A DNA stretch of 64,000 nucleotides, taken from assembly GCA_027484425.1 (NCBI GenBank), contig JAIXSZ010000063.1:62001-126000 (forward strand), written 5' to 3'. Shown here piece after piece: positions 46,654-55,192 of the stretch. The translations under genes were made by a program, and so were the position numbers. Below the pieces are notes generated by a model. That model did no database searches, had not been told where the DNA came from, and saw only the letters and a program-made list of their open reading frames with translations. Position 1 is the stretch's first letter. The number at the start of each line of letters is the position of its first letter. The stretch is from Sphingobacteriales bacterium. GTDB taxonomy: Bacteria > Bacteroidota > Bacteroidia > Chitinophagales > Chitinophagaceae.

Positions 46654-47457
46654 ATGCGCTCACTGCTTGCCATAGAATGGCTCAAAATAAAACGTTACCG
46701 TACCTTTTGGGTGCTTATAGGTCTGTTTATGGTACTCCTTCCCCTTTGGAACTATCAGATATCCAAGGGCATCATAAGTATAGGTGGAGGAGATAGCATG
46801 GGTGGTATTAATCTCCTCAATACTGCTTATTCATTCCCTTCTGTATGGAGTAATATAGGCTTTTGGGCCAGTACCTTCATCACCTTTCTGAGCATACTGG
46901 TTATCATTATCACTTCCAATGAATATACCTATCGCACGCACCGTCAGAATGTGATAGACGGTTGGAGCCGATTGCAGTTTTTTCATGCCAAGGTTATCAT
47001 GGTAGTAGTGCTTAGTTTGGTGGCTACTGTATATTTATTTTTGGTAGGTGCTTTATTTGGCTGGGTCAATTCTGGTTCTCTAACCAATCTCTTTTCAGAG
47101 TTTTACAAAGTGTTTTACTTCTTTTTACTTTCGGTCAATTACTTGGGGCTTGGTCTTTTTCTAGCCATCTTCATCAAGCGTAGCGGATTGGCTATAGGCT
47201 TGTTTTTATTGTACACCAATTTTGTAGAACACATCCTCAAGGGGATCCTTAATAGTCGCGAAGGTGCTCCTATTGGTAATCTGCTACCGCTCCAAGCTAG
47301 CGATGAATTATTACCCTTTCAGCTCATGCAAATGATGAAATCGCTCATGCCTTCCAGCAATACTTTTTCAGATAGTACTTATGTTATAGCCACTATTAGC
47401 TGGTGTGCAGTGTATTACTTAGCTGGTAGAATACTGTTGTTGCGCAGAGATTGGTAA
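46654..47457 (+). CDS. ABC-2 type transporter permease
   Basis: A 267-residue membrane protein of about six helices. It starts at the ATG at 46654 (MRSLLAIEWLKIKRYRTFW), with the usual amphipathic start followed by the first helix and a long charged loop. The segment VLSLVATVYLFLVGALFGWV is one of the membrane helices. It partners the ATPase encoded 8 bp upstream. The substrate is unknown, and the earlier frame start at 46591 overlaps the ATPase gene and is rejected. Confidence 0.85.
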   Translation: MRSLLAIEWLKIKRYRTFWVLIGLFMVLLPLWNYQISKGIISIGGGDSMGGINLLNTAYSFPSVWSNIGFWASTFITFLSILVIIITSNEYTYRTHRQNVIDGWSRLQFFHAKVIMVVVLSLVATVYLFLVGALFGWVNSGSLTNLFSEFYKVFYFFLLSVNYLGLGLFLAIFIKRSGLAIGLFLLYTNFVEHILKGILNSREGAPIGNLLPLQASDELLPFQLMQMMKSLMPSSNTFSDSTYVIATISWCAVYYLAGRILLLRRDW

Positions 47458-47577
47458 TTCCTACTGTTGCTTTTTTGGGTCGAAAAATATTTGGCTTCAT
47501 GCGCCAAACCGTTAAGGTTTATGTTCCGTACATGATAGCACTAAACAATTTTTAACCGCTTAAATAAAAGCAGAGAA

Positions 47578-48132
47578 ATGAAAAAGATAATGATGATCGC
47601 AGCAATAGCTGCAGTGACACTGACTGGCGCCACCACACAAACGTATGCCCAGAAGACAATAATGGTAGGTGGTGCTCCCATGTATCCTAGCAAAAATATA
47701 GTAGAAAATGCTGTGAACTCTAAAGATCACACCACGCTGGTAGCAGCGGTGAAGGCGGCAGGCTTGGTAGAAACATTGCAGAGTGCTGGTCCTTTCACCG
47801 TTTTTGCACCTACTAACGATGCCTTTGGTAAGTTACCAGCTGGCACTGTAGATGGTTTGTTGAAGCCTGAGGCAAAGGGTAAACTTACCGCTATACTCAC
47901 TTATCACGTAGTGGCGGGCAATCTTGATGCCAAAGCACTGATGGCTAAAGTGAAAGAAGGTAATGGCAAAGCCATCCTAAAAACTTTACAGGGCAATGAC
48001 CTTACTTTTATGACCAAGGGCAAAAATCTGATGGTGAAAGATGGTAGCGGTAACGTAGCTACAGTGACCATCAAAGATGTCCGTCAAAGCAATGGTGTGA
48101 TACATGTAATTGATAAAGTATTGCTGCCATAG
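47578..48132 (+). CDS. Secreted fasciclin (FAS1) domain protein
   Basis: A 184-residue exported protein with a signal peptide (1-25, ending TYAQ) and a single FAS1 domain. Seen: [26 protein letters not shown], the strand motif [17 protein letters not shown] (about 75-91), LTYHVVAGN and the closing [16 protein letters not shown]1 domains mediate adhesion in the periplasm or at the cell surface. AGAGAAATG gives it a visible Shine-Dalgarno-like run, unusual in this window. It ends in a G6/C6 hairpin. Confidence 0.93.
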   Translation: MKKIMMIAAIAAVTLTGATTQTYAQKTIMVGGAPMYPSKNIVENAVNSKDHTTLVAAVKAAGLVETLQSAGPFTVFAPTNDAFGKLPAGTVDGLLKPEAKGKLTAILTYHVVAGNLDAKALMAKVKEGNGKAILKTLQGNDLTFMTKGKNLMVKDGSGNVATVTIKDVRQSNGVIHVIDKVLLP

Positions 48133-48159
48133 TCTTGTTTTTATTGCGTTGTTTGATGT

Positions 48160-48167
48160 TATATTTG
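48160..48167 (+). promoter_or_regulatory. Promoter -7 element TATATTTG ahead of sdaA
   Basis: Exact TAnnTTTG match, 26 bp before the sdaA ATG. A TTG at 48135-48137 is 22 bp upstream, a usable spacing. It lies immediately before the G6/C6 hairpin. Confidence 0.5.
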
Positions 48168-48168
48168 C

Positions 48169-48192
48169 GGGGGGAAATTCTTCCCCCCTTTT
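48169..48192 (+). terminator. G6/C6 hairpin ending the fasciclin gene
   Basis: Arms GGGGGGAA (48169-48176) and TTCCCCCC (48181-48188) around ATTC, followed by TTTTC. It can end the upstream transcript, while also being the first part of the sdaA leader. Confidence 0.75.
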
Positions 48193-48193
48193 C

Positions 48194-49636
48194 ATGTTAA
48201 AAATGCAGGTTACTAGTAAAGAAAGTATTTCGGTATTCGATATATTTAAGATAGGCGTAGGTCCCAGTAGTTCGCATACCCTTGGCCCATGGAGGGCAGC
48301 ACTCAGGTTTGTAGATAGCATAAAGGCTACAGGTATGCATAAGGTGCAGCACGTCAGGGTGTTGCTTTATGGCTCTTTAGCCAAAACAGGCAAAGGTCAC
48401 GGTACTGATGTTGCAGTTATTTTAGGTCTGTGTGGCGAAGACCCTGTTACATTCGATGTAAATCTCATTACACCCCGTATAGCTCAGATAAGCGAAGAGA
48501 AGGTAATGACGCTAGGCGGCGAGTTGTCTATCCCTTTCAACCCCGCTGCAGATGTAGCTTTCCTCATGACAGAGAGCTTGCAGTATCACCCCAATGCACT
48601 AACATTTTTGTGTTCCTTTAGTGATGGTCAGGAGATAGCGGAAACTTACTACTCGATAGGTGGTGGTTTTGTAGTGAAGGAAGGTGAAGAGGGCGGTGGA
48701 GGTAACTTCGTTCATTTGCCGTACCCCATAGAGAAGTCTGAATACCTGCTGGCTGCTTGTAAGAAAACAGGACTCAGTGTATCTGGTGTAGTGATGGAAA
48801 ACGAAAAAACATGGCGTTCTGAAGCAGAAACTCGTAATGGTGTACTCAATATCTGGCATGTAATGCGTAGTTGCATATACAGAGGGTGCCATATAGGTGG
48901 TGAATTGCCAGGTGGACTCAAGGTTACTCGCCGTGCAGAAGCACTCAATAAAAAACTGATAGGAGATAATACTTACTCAAATTATGATGAATGGCTAGCC
49001 ATTATCGCCAACAGCAAACAAACATTCAAAACTACACTCGACTGGGTGAGTTGTTTTGCACTAGCTGTTAATGAAGAAAATGCATCATTCAGTAGGGTAG
49101 TAACAGCCCCTACCAATGGTGCTGCAGGTGTAGTGCCAGCGGTACTGCAATACTTCATTGCTTTTTGCGACGGCAATGACGAAGATAAGATCATTAACTT
49201 TTTACTCACAGCCTCTGAGATAGGCAGTATTTTCAAAAAAGGGGCTACACTTTCCGCTGCAATGGGTGGATGTCAGGCAGAGATAGGGGTATCCTCTTCT
49301 ATGGCTGCTGCAGCCCTTACCGAAGCCATGGGTGGCTCGGTAGAGCAATGCCTGATGGCAGCAGAAATAGCTATGGAGCACCACTTGGGCCTCACCTGCG
49401 ACCCAGTAGGTGGATTGGTGCAGGTGCCCTGCATTGAGCGCAACACCATGGGCGCTATCAAAGCCATTACAGCATCGCAGCTAGCATTGCAGAGCAATCC
49501 GCAAAATGCACGTATCACACTCGATGATGTAGTAAACACCATGTACGAAACTGCACTGGATATGAACCATAAATACAAAGAAACTGCCGAGGGTGGACTA
49601 GCAATACAGGTACCCCTTGGGCTGAGTGAGTGCTAA
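48194..49636 (+). CDS. sdaA: L-serine ammonia-lyase (L-serine dehydratase), single chain
   Basis: Fe-S enzyme that converts L-serine to pyruvate and ammonia. The product of 480 residues (ATG 48194, or ATG 48203 three codons later) joins the beta and alpha domains in one chain. Motifs: [13 protein letters not shown] at the start, [31 protein letters not shown], the glycine loop [20 protein letters not shown], and [20 protein letters not shown], with the Cys ligands of the [4Fe-4S] cluster. The frame's upstream codons from 48110 overlap the fasciclin gene and the hairpin and are rejected. Confidence 0.94.
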   Translation: MLKMQVTSKESISVFDIFKIGVGPSSSHTLGPWRAALRFVDSIKATGMHKVQHVRVLLYGSLAKTGKGHGTDVAVILGLCGEDPVTFDVNLITPRIAQISEEKVMTLGGELSIPFNPAADVAFLMTESLQYHPNALTFLCSFSDGQEIAETYYSIGGGFVVKEGEEGGGGNFVHLPYPIEKSEYLLAACKKTGLSVSGVVMENEKTWRSEAETRNGVLNIWHVMRSCIYRGCHIGGELPGGLKVTRRAEALNKKLIGDNTYSNYDEWLAIIANSKQTFKTTLDWVSCFALAVNEENASFSRVVTAPTNGAAGVVPAVLQYFIAFCDGNDEDKIINFLLTASEIGSIFKKGATLSAAMGGCQAEIGVSSSMAAAALTEAMGGSVEQCLMAAEIAMEHHLGLTCDPVGGLVQVPCIERNTMGAIKAITASQLALQSNPQNARITLDDVVNTMYETALDMNHKYKETAEGGLAIQVPLGLSEC

Positions 49637-49748
49637 TTTTATAGATGATTATTTATTGCTCTTTTTCGTTCTATTACTAAACCTATTTTCACTTTTGGGG
49701 TTTAATAGTTGCAATGGAAAAGAGCACTTTTATTTTGAAGAATGTAAC

Positions 49749-49812
49749 AGTAGAAACCACTAGGCACAAAAAAACTCGTAAGTTACTCACATCGCACCGC
49801 TACAACCAAACA
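49749..49812. repeat. Left 64-bp direct repeat (candidate attachment site)
   Basis: Duplicate of 50542-50605 with one change (C at 49777 against G at 50570). The substitution falls in the terminal stem of the SRP RNA copy, so this fragment could not form the complete RNA. It lies 113 bp past the sdaA stop. Confidence 0.85.
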
Positions 49813-49932
49813 ACTACAAAGGATATTTATTGATGGTTCATTCTCTAAACTAAAAGTTTTTTTGTTTTTTATTATAGCTAAATTTAACAAACAATATCTG
49901 CTGTAGATTTTTACTCAGACTTTTAATTTTGT

Positions 49933-49940
49933 TATATTTG
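49933..49940 (+). promoter_or_regulatory. Promoter -7 element TATATTTG of the antitoxin gene
   Basis: Exact TAnnTTTG match ending only 4 bp before the ATG at 49945. Transcription from it would start at or next to the ATG, implying a leaderless message. No clear -33 element was seen. Confidence 0.5.
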
Positions 49941-49944
49941 TGCT

Positions 49945-50166
49945 ATGAGTACATTAACAATACACCCTGCCGATACCGATCAAGAAACAGCCATAAAGCT
50001 ATTCTTAGATGCTTTACATGTAACCTATACTTCCAGCAGTGTAGATGTTGATGATACAGCATACCTTTCTGCATCATCAGCTATGATTGATAGGCTCAAT
50101 AAAGCAGCCCAGCAAGAAAAAAATAATCTAGGTGTTAAAGTTTCTATTGACGATATATGGAAATAG
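49945..50166 (+). CDS. Antitoxin of a YoeB-type module (DUF2683-like)
   Basis: A 73-residue acidic protein: an N-terminal strand (STLTIHPADTDQETAIKLFL), a serine-rich middle, and a C-terminal arm ending VKVSIDDIWK. The short length, TIHP start and GVKVSIDDIWK end are those of Bacteroidota antitoxins next to YoeB-like toxins. Its stop overlaps the start of the toxin frame (50157) by 10 bp, the tight coupling usual in toxin-antitoxin operons. It appears intact. Confidence 0.75.
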   Translation: MSTLTIHPADTDQETAIKLFLDALHVTYTSSSVDVDDTAYLSASSAMIDRLNKAAQQEKNNLGVKVSIDDIWK

Positions 50167-50421
50167 TACTGATGCCGGTTGCTTTGGATGATCTGGAACA
50201 TTGGAAAAAATCCGGTAATTCTATCATCTTAAAAAAGAATCCGGCAATTAATCGAAGCCATTCAAATTAATCCATTTGATGGCATTGGTAAGCCGGAGAG
50301 ATTAAAACACAATTGGTCTGATTGGTACTCAAGGCGCATCAACGATGAGCACCGAATAGTATACAAATTTGAACAAAACAAGTTAACCATCTATTCGCTC
50401 AGATATCATTATCAAAAATAA
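50157..50421 (+). pseudogene. Txe/YoeB family toxin, frameshifted
   Basis: The first 37 codons from the ATG at 50157 read MEIVLMPVALDDLEHWKKSG and on, then stop at 50270. Shifting by one base after the A6 run at 50231-50236 restores a full toxin through 50421: IRQLIEAIQINPFDGIGKPE, then LKHNWSDWYSRRINDEHRIV and YKFEQNKLTIYSLRYHYQK. These are the YoeB features (PFxGxGKPE, SRRI, EHRIVY and a C-terminal HY). Removing one A gives an 87-residue protein of normal length. The shift may be a true inactivation, slippage at the homopolymer, or a read error. Confidence 0.8.
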
Positions 50422-50541
50422 TGGCGAGCTGAATTCAATAGTGACTATTGATTTTTATCAGGTAAAGGACCTAAGACAGTTAAACCGCAATAATTCGCTT
50501 TCCTGTACGTAATCTAGTACTAAATCTGTATTTAGCGGAAA

Positions 50542-50605
50542 AGTAGAAACCACTAGGCACAAAAAAACTGGTAAGTTACTCACATCGCACCGCTACAACC
50601 AAACA
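50542..50605. repeat. Right 64-bp direct repeat, overlapping the SRP RNA gene
   Basis: Copy within the intact SRP RNA gene: 39 bp of the RNA 3' end (50567-50605) and 25 bp of downstream flank including the T tract. It pairs with the left copy at 49749. Confidence 0.85.
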
Positions 50606-50666
50606 CCCTTGCTACATTCCTGTCCTGGGGGATTCAATGGGAGCTGGCCGTATAAGACTTACCAGT
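50567..50666 (-). ncRNA. ffs: Signal recognition particle RNA (4.5S, small bacterial type)
   Basis: The minus strand from 50666 to 50567 folds into the SRP RNA. The ends ACTGGTAAGT and ACTTACCAGT pair over 10 bp. The apical domain IV reads CAGG, ACA, GGAA, TGT, AGCA: a GGAA tetraloop (50617-50620) closed by 3 bp and flanked by the CAGG/AGCA symmetric loop that binds Ffh. CCCC and GGG arms pair beneath it. Right after the 3' end comes a run of seven T, so the terminal stem doubles as a terminator. A TACCTTTG -7 element lies 5 bp upstream. Lengths at either end may be off by a few bases. Confidence 0.88.
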
Positions 50667-50670
50667 GGTG

Positions 50671-50678
50671 CAAAGGTA
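50671..50678 (-). promoter_or_regulatory. Promoter -7 element TACCTTTG of the SRP RNA gene
   Basis: TAnnTTTG match on the minus strand, ending 5 bp before the base chosen as the RNA 5' end, the distance expected from -7 element to transcription start in Bacteroidota. Confidence 0.6.
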
Positions 50679-50742
50679 AGTGGTTTTTTCTGTTTTCAGA
50701 AACTTAACACAACAATAGCCTTATATTTTTTTGAGGCTCATT

Positions 50743-52119
50743 TTATGCATCTATGTCCATACGTATACGCCACTGCTTGGGCAGGTAATTGTTCGTTCTA
50801 TTGCCCAGTCCCTTTATCCAGCCTAGGCCTTGGCCGTTATACCGCACCACATGCCATCCCTTAGGTATGTTGTCTATACCTGTTTCCTCACGCTTCAGGT
50901 AGCGTAGCGCTTGCTCTCTATCAGCGTCAATGGCAGGTAGTTGCTTGCTGATATCTATACACAATGCCACATCATGTGACGGTATCCATTCTTTAGACAT
51001 TGGTGTGCCGGCCTCTAGGCCAGTTTTGCGGAGGTACACAGCCTGTTGCAGTAGTGCTATATCTGCCTCGTGTAGCATATTTACAGCATTGTAGCAATTG
51101 TCTTTGCCAGCTATCAGCACTATATCATCCCGTTGCAGTAGGTGAGCTGCGGCTGCTTGTATTTTAGGGTTATTAGCTGTTTTAAACCTCAATGGTTTCA
51201 GGCTCCCTGCCGATTCTTTTTTTTGCACCGCTGCAATAAAGAATCCTTCCCCCTTCACATTGCCTGGATAAAACCGATACCCCGGCATTTGGTGCTTAGG
51301 CGATGTTATTTCTGTTATACCCCAGTGCTCCTCAGGTGGTATTGTTAAACCTTTAGTGGAGTAAGTAGCAGCCAGCCAATCCAGCACATCTTCATCTTCC
51401 TGTGGCGAGTAAGAGCAGGTAGCATATATCAGCACACCATTTTCTTTTAGTGCTGGCCATACGTCAGCTAGTATCCGTTGTTGCCTTTGGTGGCATAGTG
51501 TTACATTGGCTTCGCTCCATTCGTTCAGTGCATTCGCATCCTTCCTCCACAATCCCGACCCACTGCAAGGGGCATCTACTACTATCACATCAAAGTAACC
51601 AGTTAGTTTACCCAGATCTCTCGGGTCATTGCTCGTTACCCAAGTATTCATATAGCCCCAGCGGCTTATGTTTTCTTCTAGTATAGATGCTCGGGTTCTT
51701 ATTACCTCATTGGCTATTAGTAGGCTGCTGTCGGTCATAGCACTGGCTATCAGGGTGCTTTTGCCACCTGGTGCAGCACATAGGTCTAGTATACGCAAGT
51801 TTTCTCTTCCAGCTAGTACATGTTGCAGCATACGCCCCAGATACATAGACGATGCTTCCTGCACATAGTACGCGCCTGTGTGGTAGGCTGGGTCTAGCGT
51901 AAACACTGGTCGCTCAGGTAGATACACACCATTCTCGTGCCACAGTACCCGGTCATTGGTCATAAAAATACCGTTGCCCTTTACAGGGTGTATGCGAACA
52001 GATACTGGTGCAGCCGTGGCATGAGCAGCTACAAACTTCACCCTATCAAATCCTTTTATTCCATGCAGCTCTTGTAGCAGTGATTCCGGTATAGTCAATT
52101 GATAATTTTCAGATTCCAA
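50743..52119 (-). CDS. RsmF/NOL1-NOP2-Sun family rRNA cytosine-C5 methyltransferase
   Basis: SAM-dependent methyltransferase that makes m5C in rRNA. The 458-residue product (start at TTG 52119) has the SAM motif DLCAAPGGKSTLIASAM, the catalytic motifs DAPCSGSGLWRKD (Cys of motif IV) and TCSYSPQEDEDVLDW (Cys of motif VI), and an RsmF-like C-terminal region (PKGWHVVRYNGQGLGWIKGL) with an RNA-binding look. The frame opens at a GTG at 52164, but those codons overlap the region between divergent genes; TTG 52098 is another candidate. The exact target cytosine is not visible. Confidence 0.88.
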   Translation of the reverse strand: MESENYQLTIPESLLQELHGIKGFDRVKFVAAHATAAPVSVRIHPVKGNGIFMTNDRVLWHENGVYLPERPVFTLDPAYHTGAYYVQEASSMYLGRMLQHVLAGRENLRILDLCAAPGGKSTLIASAMTDSSLLIANEVIRTRASILEENISRWGYMNTWVTSNDPRDLGKLTGYFDVIVVDAPCSGSGLWRKDANALNEWSEANVTLCHQRQQRILADVWPALKENGVLIYATCSYSPQEDEDVLDWLAATYSTKGLTIPPEEHWGITEITSPKHQMPGYRFYPGNVKGEGFFIAAVQKKESAGSLKPLRFKTANNPKIQAAAAHLLQRDDIVLIAGKDNCYNAVNMLHEADIALLQQAVYLRKTGLEAGTPMSKEWIPSHDVALCIDISKQLPAIDADREQALRYLKREETGIDNIPKGWHVVRYNGQGLGWIKGLGNRTNNYLPKQWRIRMDIDA

Positions 52120-52252
52120 AAATAGAAATAGTTGCCGAATTGTGTATATGAATAGCAATCTCACTTTTTACTGTTCTCCACTTCATTTCTTTAACTGTCT
52201 AAAGATTACTTTTGCCAGCTCTTTCAGCACAATTCGTAATTATACATTCACT

Positions 52253-52879
52253 ATGCGTATCGTTTCTGCTTATTATACATTTCCTCCAGTGGGCTGGTGG
52301 CTGCATCTAGCTGCGGCTACAGAGGTTGTGTTCGATGTTCACGAGCACTATCGCAAAATGTCTGACCGAAACAGATACCAGATAGGAGGATCTAATAATC
52401 CGGTTTTGTTAAGTATACCGCTTATAAAAGGTCGCAGAAATCACGTGCCTATGCACAGTGTGCAGATACAAAACGATAGTCGCTGGCAGGTGCAGCATTG
52501 GCGCACCATAGTGTCGGTATACAATAGGTCGCCTTACTTTTTTCATTATCAGGATTCATTATCAGTTTTGTTTCAATCTGAGTATAATTCATTGTTACAG
52601 TTCAATATGGCTGCCTTCGATTGGGTCAACCAACAACTAAAATTCAGTTTCGCTCATGCACAGTCCGAGCTATACCTTCCGCTATACCCCGATGATTTTA
52701 CTGATCTTCGCTCCGATGCTTATCAGTCATTACCCTCTCCCTCTTATTATCAAGTATTTGCAGATCGTTTGGGTTTTGTGTCTGGCCTTAGTATTTTAGA
52801 TCTGTTGTTTTCAGAGGGGCCACATACCGCGGCGTGGCTGCGCAGTTATGCGGTCAGTAAATTGAACGATGCTCAATAG
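52253..52879 (+). CDS. WbqC family protein
   Basis: A 208-residue cytoplasmic protein of the WbqC family, found in O-antigen and surface polysaccharide loci and of unknown activity. It starts MRIVSAYYTFPPVGWWLHLA at the ATG at 52253. Family motifs are YRKMSDRNRYQIGGSNNPVL (the QxxSxRNR-like block), LLSIPLIKGRRNHVPMHSVQ, and the W-x-V-x-HWRTI stretch followed by YNRSPYFFHYQD. The frame reaches to 52142 on the far side of the intergenic region, and that start is rejected. Diverges from the methyltransferase gene. Confidence 0.87.
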   Translation: MRIVSAYYTFPPVGWWLHLAAATEVVFDVHEHYRKMSDRNRYQIGGSNNPVLLSIPLIKGRRNHVPMHSVQIQNDSRWQVQHWRTIVSVYNRSPYFFHYQDSLSVLFQSEYNSLLQFNMAAFDWVNQQLKFSFAHAQSELYLPLYPDDFTDLRSDAYQSLPSPSYYQVFADRLGFVSGLSILDLLFSEGPHTAAWLRSYAVSKLNDAQ

Positions 52880-52960
52880 CTTTTGAGTTGAGTGTTTTTT
52901 ATTTTTTCATCGTTCCTTTTCTTTTTTAATTTTACTTTTACAAAAAGCACTTACTCCACA

Positions 52961-54190
52961 ATGAGAAAAATAACTATGCTGGCTTTTGCCGTGTGCCCTC
53001 TATTGGCAACTGCTCAGGATGACCTGATTAGAAAAATCGAATCTAATCAGAGTTACACCAACACCAATGTAATTACTATCAATAAAGACAAGGCAAAAAA
53101 AGAAGGTGTCGATAGTAAGTATAAGTTCAATAGGCTTATAGATCTAGAGCGTACTGTAGTAAAAAATCAGGCAAGCTCTGGAACTTGCTGGAGCTATGCC
53201 ACCAATTCGTTTCTGGAAAGCGAAATGATGCGTATGGGTAAAGACCCAATAGAGTTAGCTCCTATTTTTAGTGCCAGATGTGTATATTCTGAGAAAGCTG
53301 AAAATTATGTGCGTATGCATGGCTCGGTTGCTTGGGGCGATGGTGGTTCTTGCCACGATGTACTGAATATGTATGCCAAGTATGGCGCGATGCCTAAGGA
53401 AGCCTACACAGGTTTGCAATATGGCACTGATAAAAACAAGTTTGCTGAAATGCAGGCTATTCTTAAAGGTATGCTCGATGCAGTAGTAGCTAATCCTAAC
53501 GGTAAACTTACCACTGCTTGGAAAAAGGCCTACAATGATGTGCTCGATTCTTATCTCGGCGAAATTCCAGAGACCTTCAAATGGAACTACAAAACATATA
53601 CTCCCCAAAGTTTTGCCAAGGAGCGTGTAGGTATACACCCCGAAGACTATGTTGAGCTAACCTCTGTCACTACAGCTCCTTACTACAAAAAAACGATGCT
53701 CATGGTGCCCGACAATTGGTCGTTCGACAGAGTGTACAATGTGCAGATGGAAGACCTTACAGATATCATTGACAATGCACTTAATAAAGGTTTTACAGTG
53801 TCTTGGGCTACAGATGTTAGCGAAAAATACTTTAGTTGGAAGAATGGCGTAGCTTATGTGCCAGAGAAAGATTATGAAAACATGGATGATTCTGAAAAGA
53901 AGTACATGTTTGATGGTCCTAAGTATGAGCGTGTTATCACACCAGAAATGCGTCAGTTGGCATTTGACAACTACGAAACTACCGATGACCATGGTATGCA
54001 CATTGTAGGGCTTGCTGCTGATCAAAACGGTCGTAAATACTATGTTGTGAAAAACTCATGGGGCGACAAAAACGATTATAAAGGCTACATACATGTATCT
54101 CGCACCTATGTGCGTTACAAAACCACAGCTATTTTATTACACAAAAATGGTATCCCCAATACACTCAGAAACAAAATGAATCTTTGGTAA
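52961..54190 (+). CDS. Aminopeptidase C / bleomycin hydrolase (peptidase family C1)
   Basis: Papain-fold cysteine peptidase of 409 residues with an N-terminal signal peptide (ending LLATAQ), so it acts in the periplasm or outside the cell, unlike cytoplasmic PepC. Catalytic residues are all present: Cys in SSGTCWSYAT (about residue 76), His in DDHGMHIVGLA (about 345) and Asn in VVKNSWGDK (about 362). The GSVAWGDGGSCHDVLNMYAK segment is also typical of the family. A T7 terminator follows. The frame's earlier start at 52892 is in an AT-rich, non-coding looking segment. Confidence 0.92.
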   Translation: MRKITMLAFAVCPLLATAQDDLIRKIESNQSYTNTNVITINKDKAKKEGVDSKYKFNRLIDLERTVVKNQASSGTCWSYATNSFLESEMMRMGKDPIELAPIFSARCVYSEKAENYVRMHGSVAWGDGGSCHDVLNMYAKYGAMPKEAYTGLQYGTDKNKFAEMQAILKGMLDAVVANPNGKLTTAWKKAYNDVLDSYLGEIPETFKWNYKTYTPQSFAKERVGIHPEDYVELTSVTTAPYYKKTMLMVPDNWSFDRVYNVQMEDLTDIIDNALNKGFTVSWATDVSEKYFSWKNGVAYVPEKDYENMDDSEKKYMFDGPKYERVITPEMRQLAFDNYETTDDHGMHIVGLAADQNGRKYYVVKNSWGDKNDYKGYIHVSRTYVRYKTTAILLHKNGIPNTLRNKMNLW

Positions 54191-54222
54191 TCATTTTTTT
54201 TTGATTCACCTCTACTACTCAG

Positions 54223-54270
54223 CCCTGCATTTATTGGTAGTACTTACCTTTACATGCAGGGTGTTTTTTT
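54223..54270 (+). terminator. Rho-independent terminator of the peptidase gene
   Basis: Arms CCCTGCAT (54223-54230) and ATGCAGGG (54254-54261) with a long loop, followed by a run of seven T (54264-54270). It is 33 bp past the stop codon. Confidence 0.75.
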
Positions 54271-54364
54271 GTCTTTTGCATTATAGTATTACTCAGTACA
54301 CCCTATAGCCTCATTACTTTTTACAGTTACATTTTATCTGCTTCACCGTATATTCGCAGTAGTT

Positions 54365-55021
54365 ATGCCTTTACAAATGCCTTCAAAATCAGAAACCAAA
54401 CACATTGCAGTAGCCGGTAACATAGGCTCTGGCAAAACCACACTAACAGGTATGCTAGCTAAGCACTACAAGTGGAAACCTCATTTTGAAGACGTAGAGC
54501 ACAATCCGTACCTCGTCGATTTTTACGAAGACATGCACCGTTGGTCATTCAATTTGCAGATTTACTTTCTTAACAATCGTATCAAGCACCTTATCGAAAT
54601 TCGTAAGGGTAGTGAAACAGTTATTCAGGATCGTACCATTTTTGAGGATGCTTACATTTTTGCACCCAACCTCTTTGACATGGGGCTAATGACCAATCGC
54701 GACTTTGAAAATTACACCTCCTTTTTTCAGAACCTCAAAACATTGGTGCAACCACCCGATTTGCTTATCTATCTCAAAGCATCAATTCCTACACTTGTAG
54801 ACCAAATTCAGAAGAGGGGAAGAGGTTATGAAGAAAATATTCGTCTCGATTACTTGAAGCGCCTAAATGGTTTTTATAACAAATGGATAGATGGCTATAA
54901 AGATGGTCCCCTATTGGTAATAGATGTTGACAATTGCAACTTTGCCGACAAAGAACTTGATTTTGCCGACGTTGTCCGTAAGATTGATGCCCAGATACAT
55001 GGGTTGTTTAGTGCTCAATAG
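54365..55021 (+). CDS. Deoxynucleoside kinase (dNK family)
   Basis: Phosphorylates deoxynucleosides (probably deoxyadenosine or deoxyguanosine) for nucleotide salvage. The 218-residue product has the P-loop GNIGSGKTTL (about 18-27), the DRT motif QDRTIFEDAYIFA (about 88-100) in place of the family's ERS, LLIYLKASIPTLVDQIQKRG and the lid arginines RGRGYEENI (about 160). The start is the ATG at 54365. The specificity cannot be told from sequence alone. Single gene, with no partner. Confidence 0.9.
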   Translation: MPLQMPSKSETKHIAVAGNIGSGKTTLTGMLAKHYKWKPHFEDVEHNPYLVDFYEDMHRWSFNLQIYFLNNRIKHLIEIRKGSETVIQDRTIFEDAYIFAPNLFDMGLMTNRDFENYTSFFQNLKTLVQPPDLLIYLKASIPTLVDQIQKRGRGYEENIRLDYLKRLNGFYNKWIDGYKDGPLLVIDVDNCNFADKELDFADVVRKIDAQIHGLFSAQ

Positions 55022-55192
55022 ATGGGCGCAATGAAATCCTTTTTTGGTAAATTCACGCCATATTATCATTTTAAGTAAACAGCTGTATACTTAAAATGGG
55101 TTTATTGTAACTTTTATCCGTCTTTTGCTATTTATTGTTAGGTAAGGATAGCCAGATGCTATTTAGTTGTCGCGTGATATATAACCAGATTG

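Larger units (their letters stand above)
49637..49944. other. Intergenic region between sdaA and the antitoxin gene
   Basis: A 308-bp stretch with no credible reading frame. Its only recognised content is the left direct repeat (49749-49812) and, at the right end, the -7 element of the antitoxin promoter. Confidence 0.6.
49749..50605. mobile_element. Small genomic island with toxin-antitoxin remnant, inserted at the SRP RNA gene
   Basis: Two 64-bp direct repeats (49749-49812 and 50542-50605, 63 of 64 identical) bracket about 730 bp. The right copy is the 3' part of an intact SRP RNA gene plus its downstream flank. The left copy is a detached duplicate. This is the layout left by integrases that use an RNA gene 3' end as attachment site, restoring the gene. 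The interior holds an antitoxin gene and a frameshifted YoeB toxin, and no integrase was found, so it would be a non-autonomous or decayed unit. A local duplication cannot be excluded. Confidence 0.55.

Noticed and set aside
46140-46685. 181-residue minus-strand frame opposite the ABC ATPase.
   Set aside because: The opposite strand encodes intact Walker and signature motifs; the shadow has none.
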